DNA from: Candidatus Nitromaritima sp. SCGC AAA288-L16
GTDB taxonomy: Bacteria; Nitrospinota; Nitrospinia; Nitrospinales; VA-1
Direction of reading: 5' to 3'
DNA: 11,041 bases
NCBI GenBank assembly: GCA_000372225.1
Contig: AQTY01000039.1
Span: forward strand, 1-11,041
Shown here: positions 1 through 6,921 of the stretch, in pieces
How positions within the stretch are numbered: position 1 is the stretch's first letter
How the letters are laid out: the number at the start of each line of letters is the position of its first letter
Translations under genes and position numbers: made by a program
The notes under the pieces: generated by a model
What the model was told of the DNA's origin: nothing
The model's input: only the letters and a program-made list of their open reading frames with translations
The model's database searches: none

Positions 1-68
1 ATGGATGGTAGCGCGGTATGGATGGTAGCGGCGGTATGGATGGTAGCGGCGGTATGGATGGTAGCGGT
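1..68. repeat. 18-bp tandem repeat (minisatellite), about 3.8 copies
   Basis: The unit GGTATGGATGGTAGCGGC is present as three full copies (15-32, 33-50, 51-68). They are identical except for the last base of the third copy. A partial copy at 1-14 lacks one G compared with the others. The unit is a multiple of three, so one plus-strand frame encodes repeated Gly-Met-Asp-Gly-Ser-Gly. The array is cut by the window edge, so its true copy number is unknown. Confidence 0.9.
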
Positions 69-74
69 AGATGA
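1..74 (+). pseudogene. Possible C-terminal end of a Gly-rich repeat protein (partial, frame broken)
   Basis: From 15 to 74 the plus strand reads three GMDGSG hexapeptides, then Arg and a TGA stop at 72-74. A strong terminator follows about 110 bases later, which fits the end of a gene. The single-base deletion in the first unit puts a TAG (9-11) in that frame, so the Gly-rich frame is not open to the window edge. A second frame is open from 1 to 135 and reads a hydrophobic VWMVAA repeat, then unrelated sequence. I cannot tell which frame is real, or whether the missing G is a mutation or a sequencing error in a repeat. No function can be assigned. Confidence 0.3.
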
Positions 75-186
75 GGCTCGTATGCATCTCTGGCTAAAAC
101 TGGCGCAGAGGTGTCACTATTTACGAATTCTGTAGAAGTGTATAACATTTTCAATAATTCATTTAAGTATGCAAATTTGTAGCTTG

Positions 187-242
187 GCCCATGGATTTGT
201 GAAAAATAAAAACTATTTTTCACAAATCCATAGGGCTTTTTT
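187..242 (+). terminator. Very strong intrinsic terminator with an 18-bp perfect stem
   Basis: The arms 191-208 and 214-231 are perfect 18-base reverse complements around a 5-base loop (AAAAC). GCCC at 187-190 extends the stem by pairing with GGGC at 233-236 across a single bulged A. Six T residues follow directly (237-242). The stem is AT-rich except at its foot, where the GC clamp sits next to the T tract, as in a Rho-independent terminator. It is oriented for plus-strand transcription entering from the left edge. No matching T tract lies on the other side, so it is probably one-directional. Confidence 0.88.
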
Positions 243-493
243 ACGTTATCAGTTTCGTAGCACTTGATAGTCTTGAATTTGCTCGGCTCAGGTCACAAGA
301 ACTTAGGTAAAAGTATTTCTGTATAAATTCTCAACCTTCACCTATTTGCGTTTGCTAACACTCACCTTTTCTTTTCTAGTTTTAGCTGTCTTGCTATCAC
401 GATTTCTTGCAGAAGTTTTGTGGAAGATTTTTCAAGGAGTCAAGGAGTTGACTTGTGAGTAGGTATGATTGATTATTAAGTAGGTTACTGGAA
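243..493. other. Stretch without an intact gene
   Basis: No convincing gene lies between the terminator and the tRNA-like sequence. On the minus strand, a short frame from 434 down to a TAG at 342-344 reads a strikingly Lys/Arg/Ser-rich peptide (KTSARNRDSKTAKTRKEK and more). It has no start codon and begins right after a TGA. A one-base slip in the A-run near 428-432 would join it to another open frame upstream, so it could be the basic tail of a decayed small gene. A perfect 8-bp tandem duplication (TCAAGGAG twice, at 432-447) lies next to that slip point. The evidence is too thin to call a gene. Confidence 0.35.
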
Positions 494-567
494 GGCTAAC
501 CGCTCAGTTAACGTTTATAACCCGGTCTCTCACGACGGAAACCGGAGTTCGATTCCCCGTGAGGTCA
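494..567 (+). pseudogene. Degenerate tRNA-Glu(CTC)-like sequence
   Basis: The 3' two thirds has tRNA layout. A seven-base anticodon loop CTCTCAC (527-533) has U33, anticodon CTC (529-531) and A37. It is followed by a four-base variable region, T-stem CGGAG (543-547), T-loop TTCGATT (548-554), CCCCG (555-559), then TGAGGTC and A as discriminator (567). It resembles bacterial tRNA-Glu as I recall that family. However, the anticodon stem (522-526 with 534-538) has a G-A mismatch and a G-U closing pair, the T stem has one A-C mismatch, and the first seven bases pair poorly with 560-566. No normal D arm can be drawn and CCA is not encoded. A decayed tRNA or an integration-site remnant is more likely than a working gene. 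Six Ts follow at 572-577. Confidence 0.5.
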
Positions 568-627
568 CTTGTTTTTTAAAGAATTACTAAGACCACTCAT
601 TTTCCTTGGCCGCAACCTGACCACTTT

Positions 628-1332
628 TCAGTTCTCATACCTGACCATTCGTGTTCGCAGGACAAGATATATAACGGCTGCGATACCTCCTGAACCAAAT
701 ATCATCCACATCACCATGATCTGGTAACGTACCGCAATGTTGGGGTCGACACCGGAAAGAATCTGCCCAGTCATCATCCCTGGCAACGCAACTAATCCGA
801 CAGCAAAAAGACTATTTATCTGTGGTATAAGAGTGGCATCTAAAGCAGTGTGCCTCGCACTTATATAACTTTCGCCCCGTTTAAATTCTGATTCAAAACG
901 TTCTGCTGCCAGGCTGACAGTGTTCATTGAATTAGCAAAGATCATTCCAGCAATTGGAATAACTAGGTTTGGCTCGAACCATCGCGGCATCTCCAATACA
1001 AATTGTGTCACTACCACCAGCAGGATTAGCCCAGGTACTCCAATTGAAGTTAGGACGATAAGGTAGGGTTTGGCTTTGTGCTCCTCGAACGATCTGAGAG
1101 CGATCCACGTAGAAACTCCTATCATTACGGCCACCAAAGCAACAATAACAATTGGTTGCGTGGTCTCGAAGAGGTAAGTTAGAAAATAGCCTACCAATAG
1201 TAGCTGAAGTATCATACGTAAATTTGCGTACAACCCAATCCAAGCTTTGAGTTGCCAGCGGAACATTATAACAAGCAGAAAGGCCGTGGGAATAAAGACA
1301 ATGCTCAGTTCTCGTAGTGGAATAGTTTGCAC
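628..1332 (-). CDS. fetB: FetB/YbbM-type ABC transporter permease (UPF0014)
   Basis: This is a polytopic inner-membrane protein of 234 residues, slightly shorter than Escherichia coli FetB (about 259). Family hallmarks are visible: VIPIAGMIFANSM near residues 124-136, and the conserved LPGMMTGQILSG near 183-194 followed by a VDP-AVRYQIMV segment. In E. coli, FetB pairs with the ATPase FetA and is linked to iron export and peroxide resistance. Whether this copy moves iron is inference. The usual neighbouring ATPase gene is absent: the gene is followed by a tRNA-like remnant and preceded by an unrelated divergent kelch gene. The start is GTG at 1330-1332, supported by AAGGAG five bases upstream. 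The predicted product is complete, with no frameshift. Confidence 0.85.
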   Translation of the reverse strand: MQTIPLRELSIVFIPTAFLLVIMFRWQLKAWIGLYANLRMILQLLLVGYFLTYLFETTQPIVIVALVAVMIGVSTWIALRSFEEHKAKPYLIVLTSIGVPGLILLVVVTQFVLEMPRWFEPNLVIPIAGMIFANSMNTVSLAAERFESEFKRGESYISARHTALDATLIPQINSLFAVGLVALPGMMTGQILSGVDPNIAVRYQIMVMWMIFGSGGIAAVIYLVLRTRMVRYEN

Positions 1333-1337
1333 GGGTG

Positions 1338-1343
1338 CTCCTT
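1338..1343 (-). promoter_or_regulatory. Shine-Dalgarno site deciding the GTG start of the FetB-like gene
   Basis: Read on the minus strand, AAGGAG lies five bases before the GTG codon at 1332. It is the clearest ribosome binding site in the left half of the window and supports GTG over any internal ATG. Confidence 0.75.
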
Positions 1344-1354
1344 AAGTTATTGGC

Positions 1355-1380
1355 GGTTTGACCAAACCTAATTATTTATA
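1355..1380 (-). promoter_or_regulatory. Probable fetB promoter -10 box with overlapping palindrome
   Basis: On the minus strand TATAAAT (1374-1380) is a good sigma70-like -10 box. Transcription would start near 1365, about 30 bases before the GTG. Exactly there lies a 14-base palindrome (1355-1368) with arms GGTTTG and CAAACC around two bases. An operator at the start site would suit repression, but the regulator is unknown. No convincing -35 box is seen, which could mean an activator or simply a weak promoter. Confidence 0.4.
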
Positions 1381-1443
1381 CCAGCTTTAGGAGTAGGTCC
1401 TGATAAAGTAAAGAAAAAACATACTTAACAAGCGACAAATATT

Positions 1444-2403
1444 ATGTTCGTTTACAAATTTATTTCTGTTTTCTTTATTTCATCCCTGCTAGCGGTTTCT
1501 ACGCACGCACAACCTAAGGGCCAATGGAAAGAACTGCTACCTATGCCTAGTAAAAGAACTGAGGTTGCTGTTGCTGTACTTGATAACAACATTTATGTCG
1601 TTGGTGGATTCACCCAAAGAGGAATAGCCGATCAGGTAGAGGCTTGGAACTCTGAAAGTGGGAAATGGTCCAATATCACTCCCCTACCTCGGCCTATTCA
1701 CCACACCACAGTTTCAGCCATCAATGGAAAACTATACGTAATCGGTGGGTTCGTTTCTGGCATGTGGACACCTATTAACACTACCTATGAATACGATCCC
1801 AAAAAAAAGCAATGGACGGAAAAAACTCGAATGCCAACCAAAAGGGGTGCGCTGGCGGCAGCGGTAATCGGTGGGGGAATTTATGTGGTTGGTGGAGCTA
1901 ATAGAAAAATATTTAACCTAGTTAACACTCCCGCGTTGGAAATGTATGACCCTATAAAAGATGCTTGGAAAAAACTTGCTCCGATACCTACTCCACGGGA
2001 TCACCTGACAGCATCATCCTTTGATGAAAAACTTTATGCAATAGGTGGACGTATCGATGTAAATTTTCACAATAATCTTGAAAATAACGAGGCATACGAC
2101 CCAAAAACAAATCTCTGGACTAGGCTCTCTCCTCTGCCAACGAAGCGAAGCGGTATCACATCACAAGTATTAAATAAAAGAATCCTTGTATTCGGTGGCG
2201 AATCTGAAAATGGAACATTTACTGAAAATGAAGCTTACGACCCGAACACAGACACTTGGAAAACCCTTTTACCTATGCCAAGTGGCAGACATGGCCTTGG
2301 CTCTGGATATCACAAAAATACGATTCACTTGTTTGGTGGTGGGCCAAACCCTGGTGGGAGCGGTAGTAATACCCATTCAATGTTTTTTATAAGAAAAAAA
2401 TAA
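1444..2403 (+). CDS. Secreted kelch-repeat six-bladed beta-propeller protein
   Basis: The product has 319 residues. Residues 1-22 form a Sec signal peptide with a hydrophobic core and a Thr-His-Ala cleavage motif before Gln23. The rest is six kelch repeats, each with a double-glycine strand end (Gly pairs near 54, 101, 150, 201, 251 and 298), then a Tyr/Asp-Pro segment and a Trp (patterns such as YDPxxxxW). Six blades close a complete propeller with no other domain. Kelch propellers usually bind ligands or proteins. Periplasmic sialate mutarotase (NanM) has this fold, but no sialic acid genes are nearby, so I do not transfer that role. The ATG has no clear Shine-Dalgarno sequence. The gene is divergent from the FetB-like permease, and a terminator follows at 2523-2547. 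Confidence 0.88.
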   Translation: MFVYKFISVFFISSLLAVSTHAQPKGQWKELLPMPSKRTEVAVAVLDNNIYVVGGFTQRGIADQVEAWNSESGKWSNITPLPRPIHHTTVSAINGKLYVIGGFVSGMWTPINTTYEYDPKKKQWTEKTRMPTKRGALAAAVIGGGIYVVGGANRKIFNLVNTPALEMYDPIKDAWKKLAPIPTPRDHLTASSFDEKLYAIGGRIDVNFHNNLENNEAYDPKTNLWTRLSPLPTKRSGITSQVLNKRILVFGGESENGTFTENEAYDPNTDTWKTLLPMPSGRHGLGSGYHKNTIHLFGGGPNPGGSGSNTHSMFFIRKK

Positions 2404-2522
2404 ATGCGCTGGATTAGTTATTTTTTATTTTCAACTATAAGTAAACCAAAAATATTATGGCTAACCTTGCAGCCCCTTCCAGTTTGACTCCAAAAAGCCG
2501 AAGTCGCCTGCTAGCTCTAATT

Positions 2523-2547
2523 GCCTTTAAAACCTTAAAGGCTTTTT
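2523..2547 (+). terminator. Intrinsic terminator after the kelch gene
   Basis: An 8-bp perfect stem (GCCTTTAA at 2523-2530 with TTAAAGGC at 2535-2542) has a four-base loop (AACC) and is followed by five Ts. It lies 120 bases after the kelch stop codon and separates that gene from the glycosyltransferase gene, which must therefore have its own promoter within 2548-2639. A tiny hairpin (AGGC-AGA-GCCT, 2558-2568) sits just beyond it. Confidence 0.82.
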
Positions 2548-2639
2548 GTATCATGTTAGGCAGAGCCTGCGTCCGCACTAAAACTACTACAATTCAACCA
2601 TGCAATAGCCTCCTTCAAACTTTAACAAGTGTCCATTAA

Positions 2640-4610
2640 GTGTTAACCACTGACAAAACAGAATATTATTGGAAAACTCCCGCCGTTTTGTCGTTGTTTT
2701 TTGCTCTGCTTTGTTTGCCAGGGCTTACTGCGCCGATTCACGGAGATGAGGCAGTAACCTACCTAGAGCACATCGCTTCCTCACCATTCCAACTGTTATT
2801 TAATTACTCGGGACCTAACCAGCATACTCTTTTTACGATCTTGTCAAATTCGTTGATGAGAATTTTTGGAGAACATGAAATTATTTTTCGATTTCCGGTT
2901 TTCATAGCTTCGATTTTTTCTATTTTTGTCATCTACCATCTAGGACAGAGCTTCTGGAATAAAAAAGTTGCGACGATTGCATCTCTCCTAATAATAGGTT
3001 CGTACCATCATCTCAACTGGGCTCAGAATGGAAGAGGTTATGCTCTCACCGAACTCCTAGCTCTCACCTGTGTACTTGGGACAACTCTGCTTTTAGATAA
3101 AAAACCAAACAAAGGCGCTTTGGTTCTAATTTTTTCAGGGTTTGCCCTTTGTCTCACACTACCAAGCAACGCCTATTTTTTACCTGGCTACGGTATTGCG
3201 ACTTTTGTTGTCCTGTGGGGATTAAAAAAAACTGAGGGTTCGGTTTTCTGGTTTCTATTAGGGGAAAAACTCCTCCCATTTCTTTTGTTAATGATACTAA
3301 CGGCAGGCTATTTTTTTACAATTTATGATGACTTAGTTCGTAGCATTGAAACGTATAAAGATTTTCTCGATGGAACAAAGGGTGCTGATACAATTGAGGT
3401 AACACTTTCACATTTTCATGAGATCATTCGGGACCTTGCAAGGCCTTGGGGCTTGTGGTTTTACATTCCAGTTCTTTACGGCATGTGGACCCTAAATAGA
3501 ATTCAACGTAGTTTTTTTCTGATCCTACTTGGAACCCCCGTTTTAGTAGTGGTTCTTAGTGGAATATTGGGACCTCCAAGAGCTTATATTTATATGTCTC
3601 CCTTTTTGATTCTACTCGCCGCGTTAGGAATTGAAAGAGGAATCCGTTCCCTGTTCCTTTATGAATCACACTTTTTCAGAAAAGTTTTACTTGCTACCCT
3701 ATGTTTCGTGTTTCTAATTCCATCGGTTTTGAATCACTTCCAAAATTATCAGGCCACGACTAAAATCAAATATGCCACCATGGATGAGTCTCGGGAAGCA
3801 CATCGTCATTTGCAAAAAAGAATTTCAAAAAATGAATTGCTGGTAATTCCTGTTGATGATATGGCATTACGCCGAACCTTAGCACCGCTTGTCGCCGAAC
3901 AAATGCTCCATGTCTTTAAAGACGGCCGGTTGGATAAAATAACTTTTATCGGCCACCAGGATGCCCAAGCATCGTATCTCCATCCACACAACGATATTTA
4001 TCCCGCTGCTTTACCAGATTCCTTTGTGAAAGTTATAACAAATATTGGGAAAGTGAGAATACATAGAATGAATGTTAAAGTTAATCCCTTGATTCCTTTG
4101 GAGGCGGACATGAACTTTTCTCAACGATGGGGAAAGTTTACAAGTCCAAAGATTTCTGAGACTGAAACCCGCGATCACAGTTTTTTAGGGAAAGAATCTT
4201 GGCAAATAAATAAAAAAACACAAGAAGATGAATTAATTGGTTCCCCCTTTGCTAATCAAATTTCACTCAAAGACAAAAGCTTTATACTTTATGGCTATGC
4301 AGAAAAGTACCGGCAAGAATCTAGAGCTGGTTTATTGCTTAAACTGGAACAACCAGTTTTTTCTCTCAATCAGGCATTCGGTGTCTATCAAGAGAACAAT
4401 GATGATCTTGTTTGGAAACGGATCCACCCATTCTTCTTTTTTCGTGACCACAACCCCGTGGGGCATTTTGAATGGCATATTATATTTATGTTGTTTCCTT
4501 TGAACGCTGGACTTAATGAAATTCAAGAAGCGCTCTTTTTAAGAGAGAAAGTCAGTTACTTTGACGGCTTTCAAAGCTATCTCTTGACTCCATTGTCAGC
4601 TGCAGAATAA
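2640..4610 (+). CDS. GT-C membrane glycosyltransferase, family 39-like
   Basis: The 656-residue product has a typical GT39/ArnT-PMT layout. A first membrane helix (about 14-31) leads into an extracytoplasmic loop with the HGDEA motif (Asp36, Glu37), where the family keeps its catalytic acidic residue. PNQHTLF (59-65) and IIFRFPV (81-87) follow, then around ten more hydrophobic segments up to about residue 375. Such enzymes transfer sugars from polyprenyl-phosphate donors on the periplasmic face. The last 280 or so residues are soluble and presumably periplasmic; I do not recognise this tail. The start is GTG, directly after an in-frame TAA, with no clear ribosome binding site. No later ATG precedes the HGDEA motif, so GTG is the only sensible choice. 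No glycan-synthesis partner lies beside it on this strand. Confidence 0.82.
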   Translation: MLTTDKTEYYWKTPAVLSLFFALLCLPGLTAPIHGDEAVTYLEHIASSPFQLLFNYSGPNQHTLFTILSNSLMRIFGEHEIIFRFPVFIASIFSIFVIYHLGQSFWNKKVATIASLLIIGSYHHLNWAQNGRGYALTELLALTCVLGTTLLLDKKPNKGALVLIFSGFALCLTLPSNAYFLPGYGIATFVVLWGLKKTEGSVFWFLLGEKLLPFLLLMILTAGYFFTIYDDLVRSIETYKDFLDGTKGADTIEVTLSHFHEIIRDLARPWGLWFYIPVLYGMWTLNRIQRSFFLILLGTPVLVVVLSGILGPPRAYIYMSPFLILLAALGIERGIRSLFLYESHFFRKVLLATLCFVFLIPSVLNHFQNYQATTKIKYATMDESREAHRHLQKRISKNELLVIPVDDMALRRTLAPLVAEQMLHVFKDGRLDKITFIGHQDAQASYLHPHNDIYPAALPDSFVKVITNIGKVRIHRMNVKVNPLIPLEADMNFSQRWGKFTSPKISETETRDHSFLGKESWQINKKTQEDELIGSPFANQISLKDKSFILYGYAEKYRQESRAGLLLKLEQPVFSLNQAFGVYQENNDDLVWKRIHPFFFFRDHNPVGHFEWHIIFMLFPLNAGLNEIQEALFLREKVSYFDGFQSYLLTPLSAAE

Positions 4611-4615
4611 TCCGA

Positions 4616-4774
4616 TTGTATTTTGCTGAGTTATTGGCTGAGCTTAAGATCAAGATGATCAAGGAATTTGATCTAATGATGTTGCATAGCATGATTGAAG
4701 AAAACGTTGCAAAAGGCAAAGTCATCGTTATTGACACGGTAAAAAAAATTGTAAATCTAATGGACAAATTTTAG
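4616..4774 (+). pseudogene. Unrecognised coding-like fragment lacking a proper start
   Basis: From about 4622 to the TAG at 4772-4774 the plus strand reads a coherent soluble helical peptide: FAELLAELKIKMIKEFDLMM, then HSMIEENVAKGKVIVIDTVK and KIVNLMDKF. Its composition looks protein-like, unlike the hydrophobic low-complexity frame antisense to it. In-frame starts are only a TTG at 4616 without a ribosome binding site and an ATG at 4655 in mid-helix. The frame is open only back to a TGA at 4562-4564, inside the end of the glycosyltransferase gene. It is best read as the C-terminal end of a gene whose 5' part was lost. I do not recognise the family. It abuts the integrase fragment, whose homology begins at about 4785. 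Confidence 0.4.
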
Positions 4775-5026
4775 CTTTTGACATATGGGTATTTCAACCC
4801 AATGCCGGGTCTTTCCTTGGTACTTGCGTATCCACCCTTCCTTGAGATCGACTTCTTTCGGACAAAGAGAAACTATATCCGCCAATCTCAAACCAGAATA
4901 AATCGCGATCAAGCATATACTTCTGTACTTTGCTTGAGCGTGGTGGCGATCATTGGCCACCCGCAGTATACAATAAATCATCAGATGAAAGGGAGCAGCT
5001 CCCGCTCGGGTTCCCAGGGGATGCAA
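4757..5026 (-). pseudogene. Tyrosine recombinase (integrase) fragment
   Basis: The minus strand reads an 89-residue frame. Its middle part, IAIYSGLRLADIVSL followed by VDLKEGWIRKYQGKT and HWVEIPI, matches the start of the catalytic domain of tyrosine recombinases (phage integrase family). It includes the first catalytic Arg in the SGLR motif and the Lys region of the beta-hairpin (KT). Family-like sequence spans roughly 5000 down to 4785. The N-terminal core-binding domain and the C-terminal HxxR and Tyr motifs are all missing, and the last residues come from neighbouring non-homologous DNA, so this is a dead remnant. It is more GC-rich than the flanking genes, suggesting foreign origin. No other mobile-element gene and no clear attachment repeat was seen. 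Confidence 0.75.
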
Positions 5027-5172
5027 AAAAAGAGGAAGGACGCGTTACAAGATGAAGCTGGTCCGAAGGTACCATAGCGGCGTTCGGGACAATATGGAGG
5101 GCAAAACGCATTAAATTTTTTGATCTGTATTAAAATAAAGAACTGAATCTAAATATAATCAATTAGAAGAAA

Positions 5173-6735
5173 CTATGCTGTTAAGTATTCAAATACAGGT
5201 TTTGGTAAAACCTTTTTCCCAACGATAATATCGTTATACTCACTACTTAAGTTTTCGAAGGTTCTTCTGCCTATTTCGTTATTTTGTTCCGCTATTTGAA
5301 TGCGTGGAAACTCATGTCGAGGTAATTTTGCATATAGAACAAATGTTTTCTGAAGACCTAACAACTCTTGTCGGGAAATGGTTGGCATCTTTAAAATCGT
5401 TTTGAAATAAGCAAATGCATTTGTACTAAGAGCGATATCCTTCGTTTTTATTTCAGTCTCACTTGGGATATAGCCCTTTTTTTTTGCAACTTCATACAAC
5501 TCGGTACCATTGTATGGATTGTATAAATATGCATTTATAGTTGCTGACTTAACCATCCTGTTAAGTTCGATGGTGTCAAAAATTAATTCTCTCGTTTCAT
5601 CGGGGTAACCCATAATGTTATTCACAGTAACTGGAATATCGGCTTCCTCTAAAATCTTTAGGCTTTTGACTATTCGAATGTTAGACATTCTACGTTTAAG
5701 AACTGTGGCTCGGAATTCTTCGTTCCCATGCTCGAGGCCAATATTAATGTTCGAAATATTCATATCCTTGAGTAAATCAACTCTCTCTTCAGTAATAGTT
5801 TCAGGGCGGGTTTGTATCCAGAAAGGCAAGCCAATTTCTTGGATGTAAAGGTCGGCTAGTAATAGAAAATTCTTTGGAGGCATAGCAAAAAATGTTTCAG
5901 CATTGAAGTATACATAGTTTGCTTTATGTTTCTCCATGAAGTATTTGATTTCATCTACGACTCGACGAGGGCTCTTGATTCGATGATAATGTTGCTTGGT
6001 TTCCCTGTAAATTACATTTAATGAAGGATCCTCGCAAAAAGTGCATTGATATGGGCATCCCCTTTGCAGTTCTATCGGAAGCATTCTTAAAACTTCTCCC
6101 TGCATGGGTCGTAAGAATCTATCCTCTTCAAATAATGAATAATCGGCATACGGTAGTTCATTCATATCCATCAAAGGTCCTAAGGGGTTTTTTATGATAC
6201 TTCCATTAGGTTCTTTGATCCAAAGGTTGGGTATAGCCTTGTAACTTTTTCCAGATGCTAAGGCTTTGCATAAATTAACCATAGTGTTTTCACCCTCGCC
6301 TAAACATAGGAAGTCAATAGATTCTTCCTTTGCAACCTTTTCTGGAGAAAAGGTCGGATATACGCCACCAGCTATGACCGGAATTCCTCTTTGATGGGCT
6401 TCCTTAGTGTATTTTAAACCAATAGAAAAAGTATCTTCTAGGAGAGACACACCCACTAAATCAGGTTGATATTCATCTAGCAACTTCCTAAAGTCACCCA
6501 TCGGCAATTTAAGCTTTTTTGCAACAGTGGTAGCTATTTTAGATTTTTTTAGTTGAAGCACCGATGCCCGCACATCGTCAAATGTGGCGGAACCCTCGCT
6601 ATAAAGCGTAGTATCAAATAATCGAACATCAATATTATTTTCTTTTAAAACAGCAGATATGATTGACACTCCAGCCGGAAGAAGCATATTAGCAAGAGGG
6701 AAATTTGGGTAAACAAGAAGAACTCGAAATTTCAT
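5173..6735 (-). CDS. Radical SAM enzyme with N-terminal B12-binding-type domain
   Basis: The 520-residue protein has two parts. Residues 1-160 form a Rossmann-like B12-binding-type domain (MKFRVLLVYPNF at the start, IAGGVYPTFSPE near 121-132, GEGE at 146-149). The radical SAM core follows, with the 4Fe-4S motif CPYQCTFC (Cys227, Cys231, Cys234). Such proteins cleave S-adenosylmethionine and often carry out methylations or rearrangements in cofactor, lipid or natural-product pathways. The cobalamin-ligating DxHxxG motif is not seen, which is common in this group, so cobalamin use is not assured. The C-terminal part after about residue 430 is unassigned. It stands alone with its own probable promoter and a weak ribosome binding site before the ATG. 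Nothing nearby reveals the substrate. Confidence 0.88.
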   Translation of the reverse strand: MKFRVLLVYPNFPLANMLLPAGVSIISAVLKENNIDVRLFDTTLYSEGSATFDDVRASVLQLKKSKIATTVAKKLKLPMGDFRKLLDEYQPDLVGVSLLEDTFSIGLKYTKEAHQRGIPVIAGGVYPTFSPEKVAKEESIDFLCLGEGENTMVNLCKALASGKSYKAIPNLWIKEPNGSIIKNPLGPLMDMNELPYADYSLFEEDRFLRPMQGEVLRMLPIELQRGCPYQCTFCEDPSLNVIYRETKQHYHRIKSPRRVVDEIKYFMEKHKANYVYFNAETFFAMPPKNFLLLADLYIQEIGLPFWIQTRPETITEERVDLLKDMNISNINIGLEHGNEEFRATVLKRRMSNIRIVKSLKILEEADIPVTVNNIMGYPDETRELIFDTIELNRMVKSATINAYLYNPYNGTELYEVAKKKGYIPSETEIKTKDIALSTNAFAYFKTILKMPTISRQELLGLQKTFVLYAKLPRHEFPRIQIAEQNNEIGRRTFENLSSEYNDIIVGKKVLPKPVFEYLTA

Positions 6736-6797
6736 GTACTTAAATAGTTATATAAAGCAAATAAGGCTAACGTTTAAACTAATTGATTATTATTATC

Positions 6798-6825
6798 ATT
6801 TTACTAAATTTCTGACAATTTTCAA
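6798..6825 (-). promoter_or_regulatory. Probable sigma70 promoter for the radical SAM gene
   Basis: On the minus strand TTGAAA (6820-6825) and TAAAAT (6798-6803) are separated by 16 bases, matching -35 and -10 boxes well. The start site would be near 6790, giving a leader of about 55 bases. No terminator is recognisable between the sulfatase-TPR gene and this site, so read-through from the upstream operon is also possible. Confidence 0.5.
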
Positions 6826-6921
6826 CAGATAACTGTTTTACTGATTGCAGCAAAGCCCACCATTTCCACTGAGACACTCAATAACACTTCCTCTCCAGTG
6901 GATAAATTTCAGTTGAAGGTA

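Noticed and set aside
589..647. Repeated ACCTGACCA words (615-623 and 639-647) with a related GACCACTC at 590-597
   Set aside because: The repeats are short and imperfect with irregular spacing, so chance is a fair explanation. There is no CRISPR-like regularity.
932..1243. A 103-residue minus-strand frame inside the FetB-like gene
   Set aside because: It is on the same strand in another frame; the FetB frame carries the family motifs and a Shine-Dalgarno sequence.
2457..2639. A 60-residue plus-strand open frame between the kelch and glycosyltransferase genes
   Set aside because: It runs straight through the clear terminator at 2523-2547, has no ribosome binding site and shows no recognisable protein pattern.
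4552..4767. A 71-residue minus-strand frame
   Set aside because: It is low-complexity hydrophobic sequence antisense to a better plus-strand coding-like frame and to the end of the glycosyltransferase gene.
4991..5003. Short palindrome GGGAGC-A-GCTCCC as a possible attachment or terminator site
   Set aside because: It lies within the integrase fragment, has no T tract, and no matching copy was seen elsewhere in the window.
4778..5077. A 99-residue plus-strand frame
   Set aside because: It is the shadow of the integrase fragment on the opposite strand, which shows real family motifs.
6865..6902. Inverted repeat (TCCACTG with CAGTGGA, 24-base loop) as a terminator for the sulfatase-TPR gene
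   Set aside because: The stem is only seven pairs with a long loop, and no T tract follows on the minus strand.
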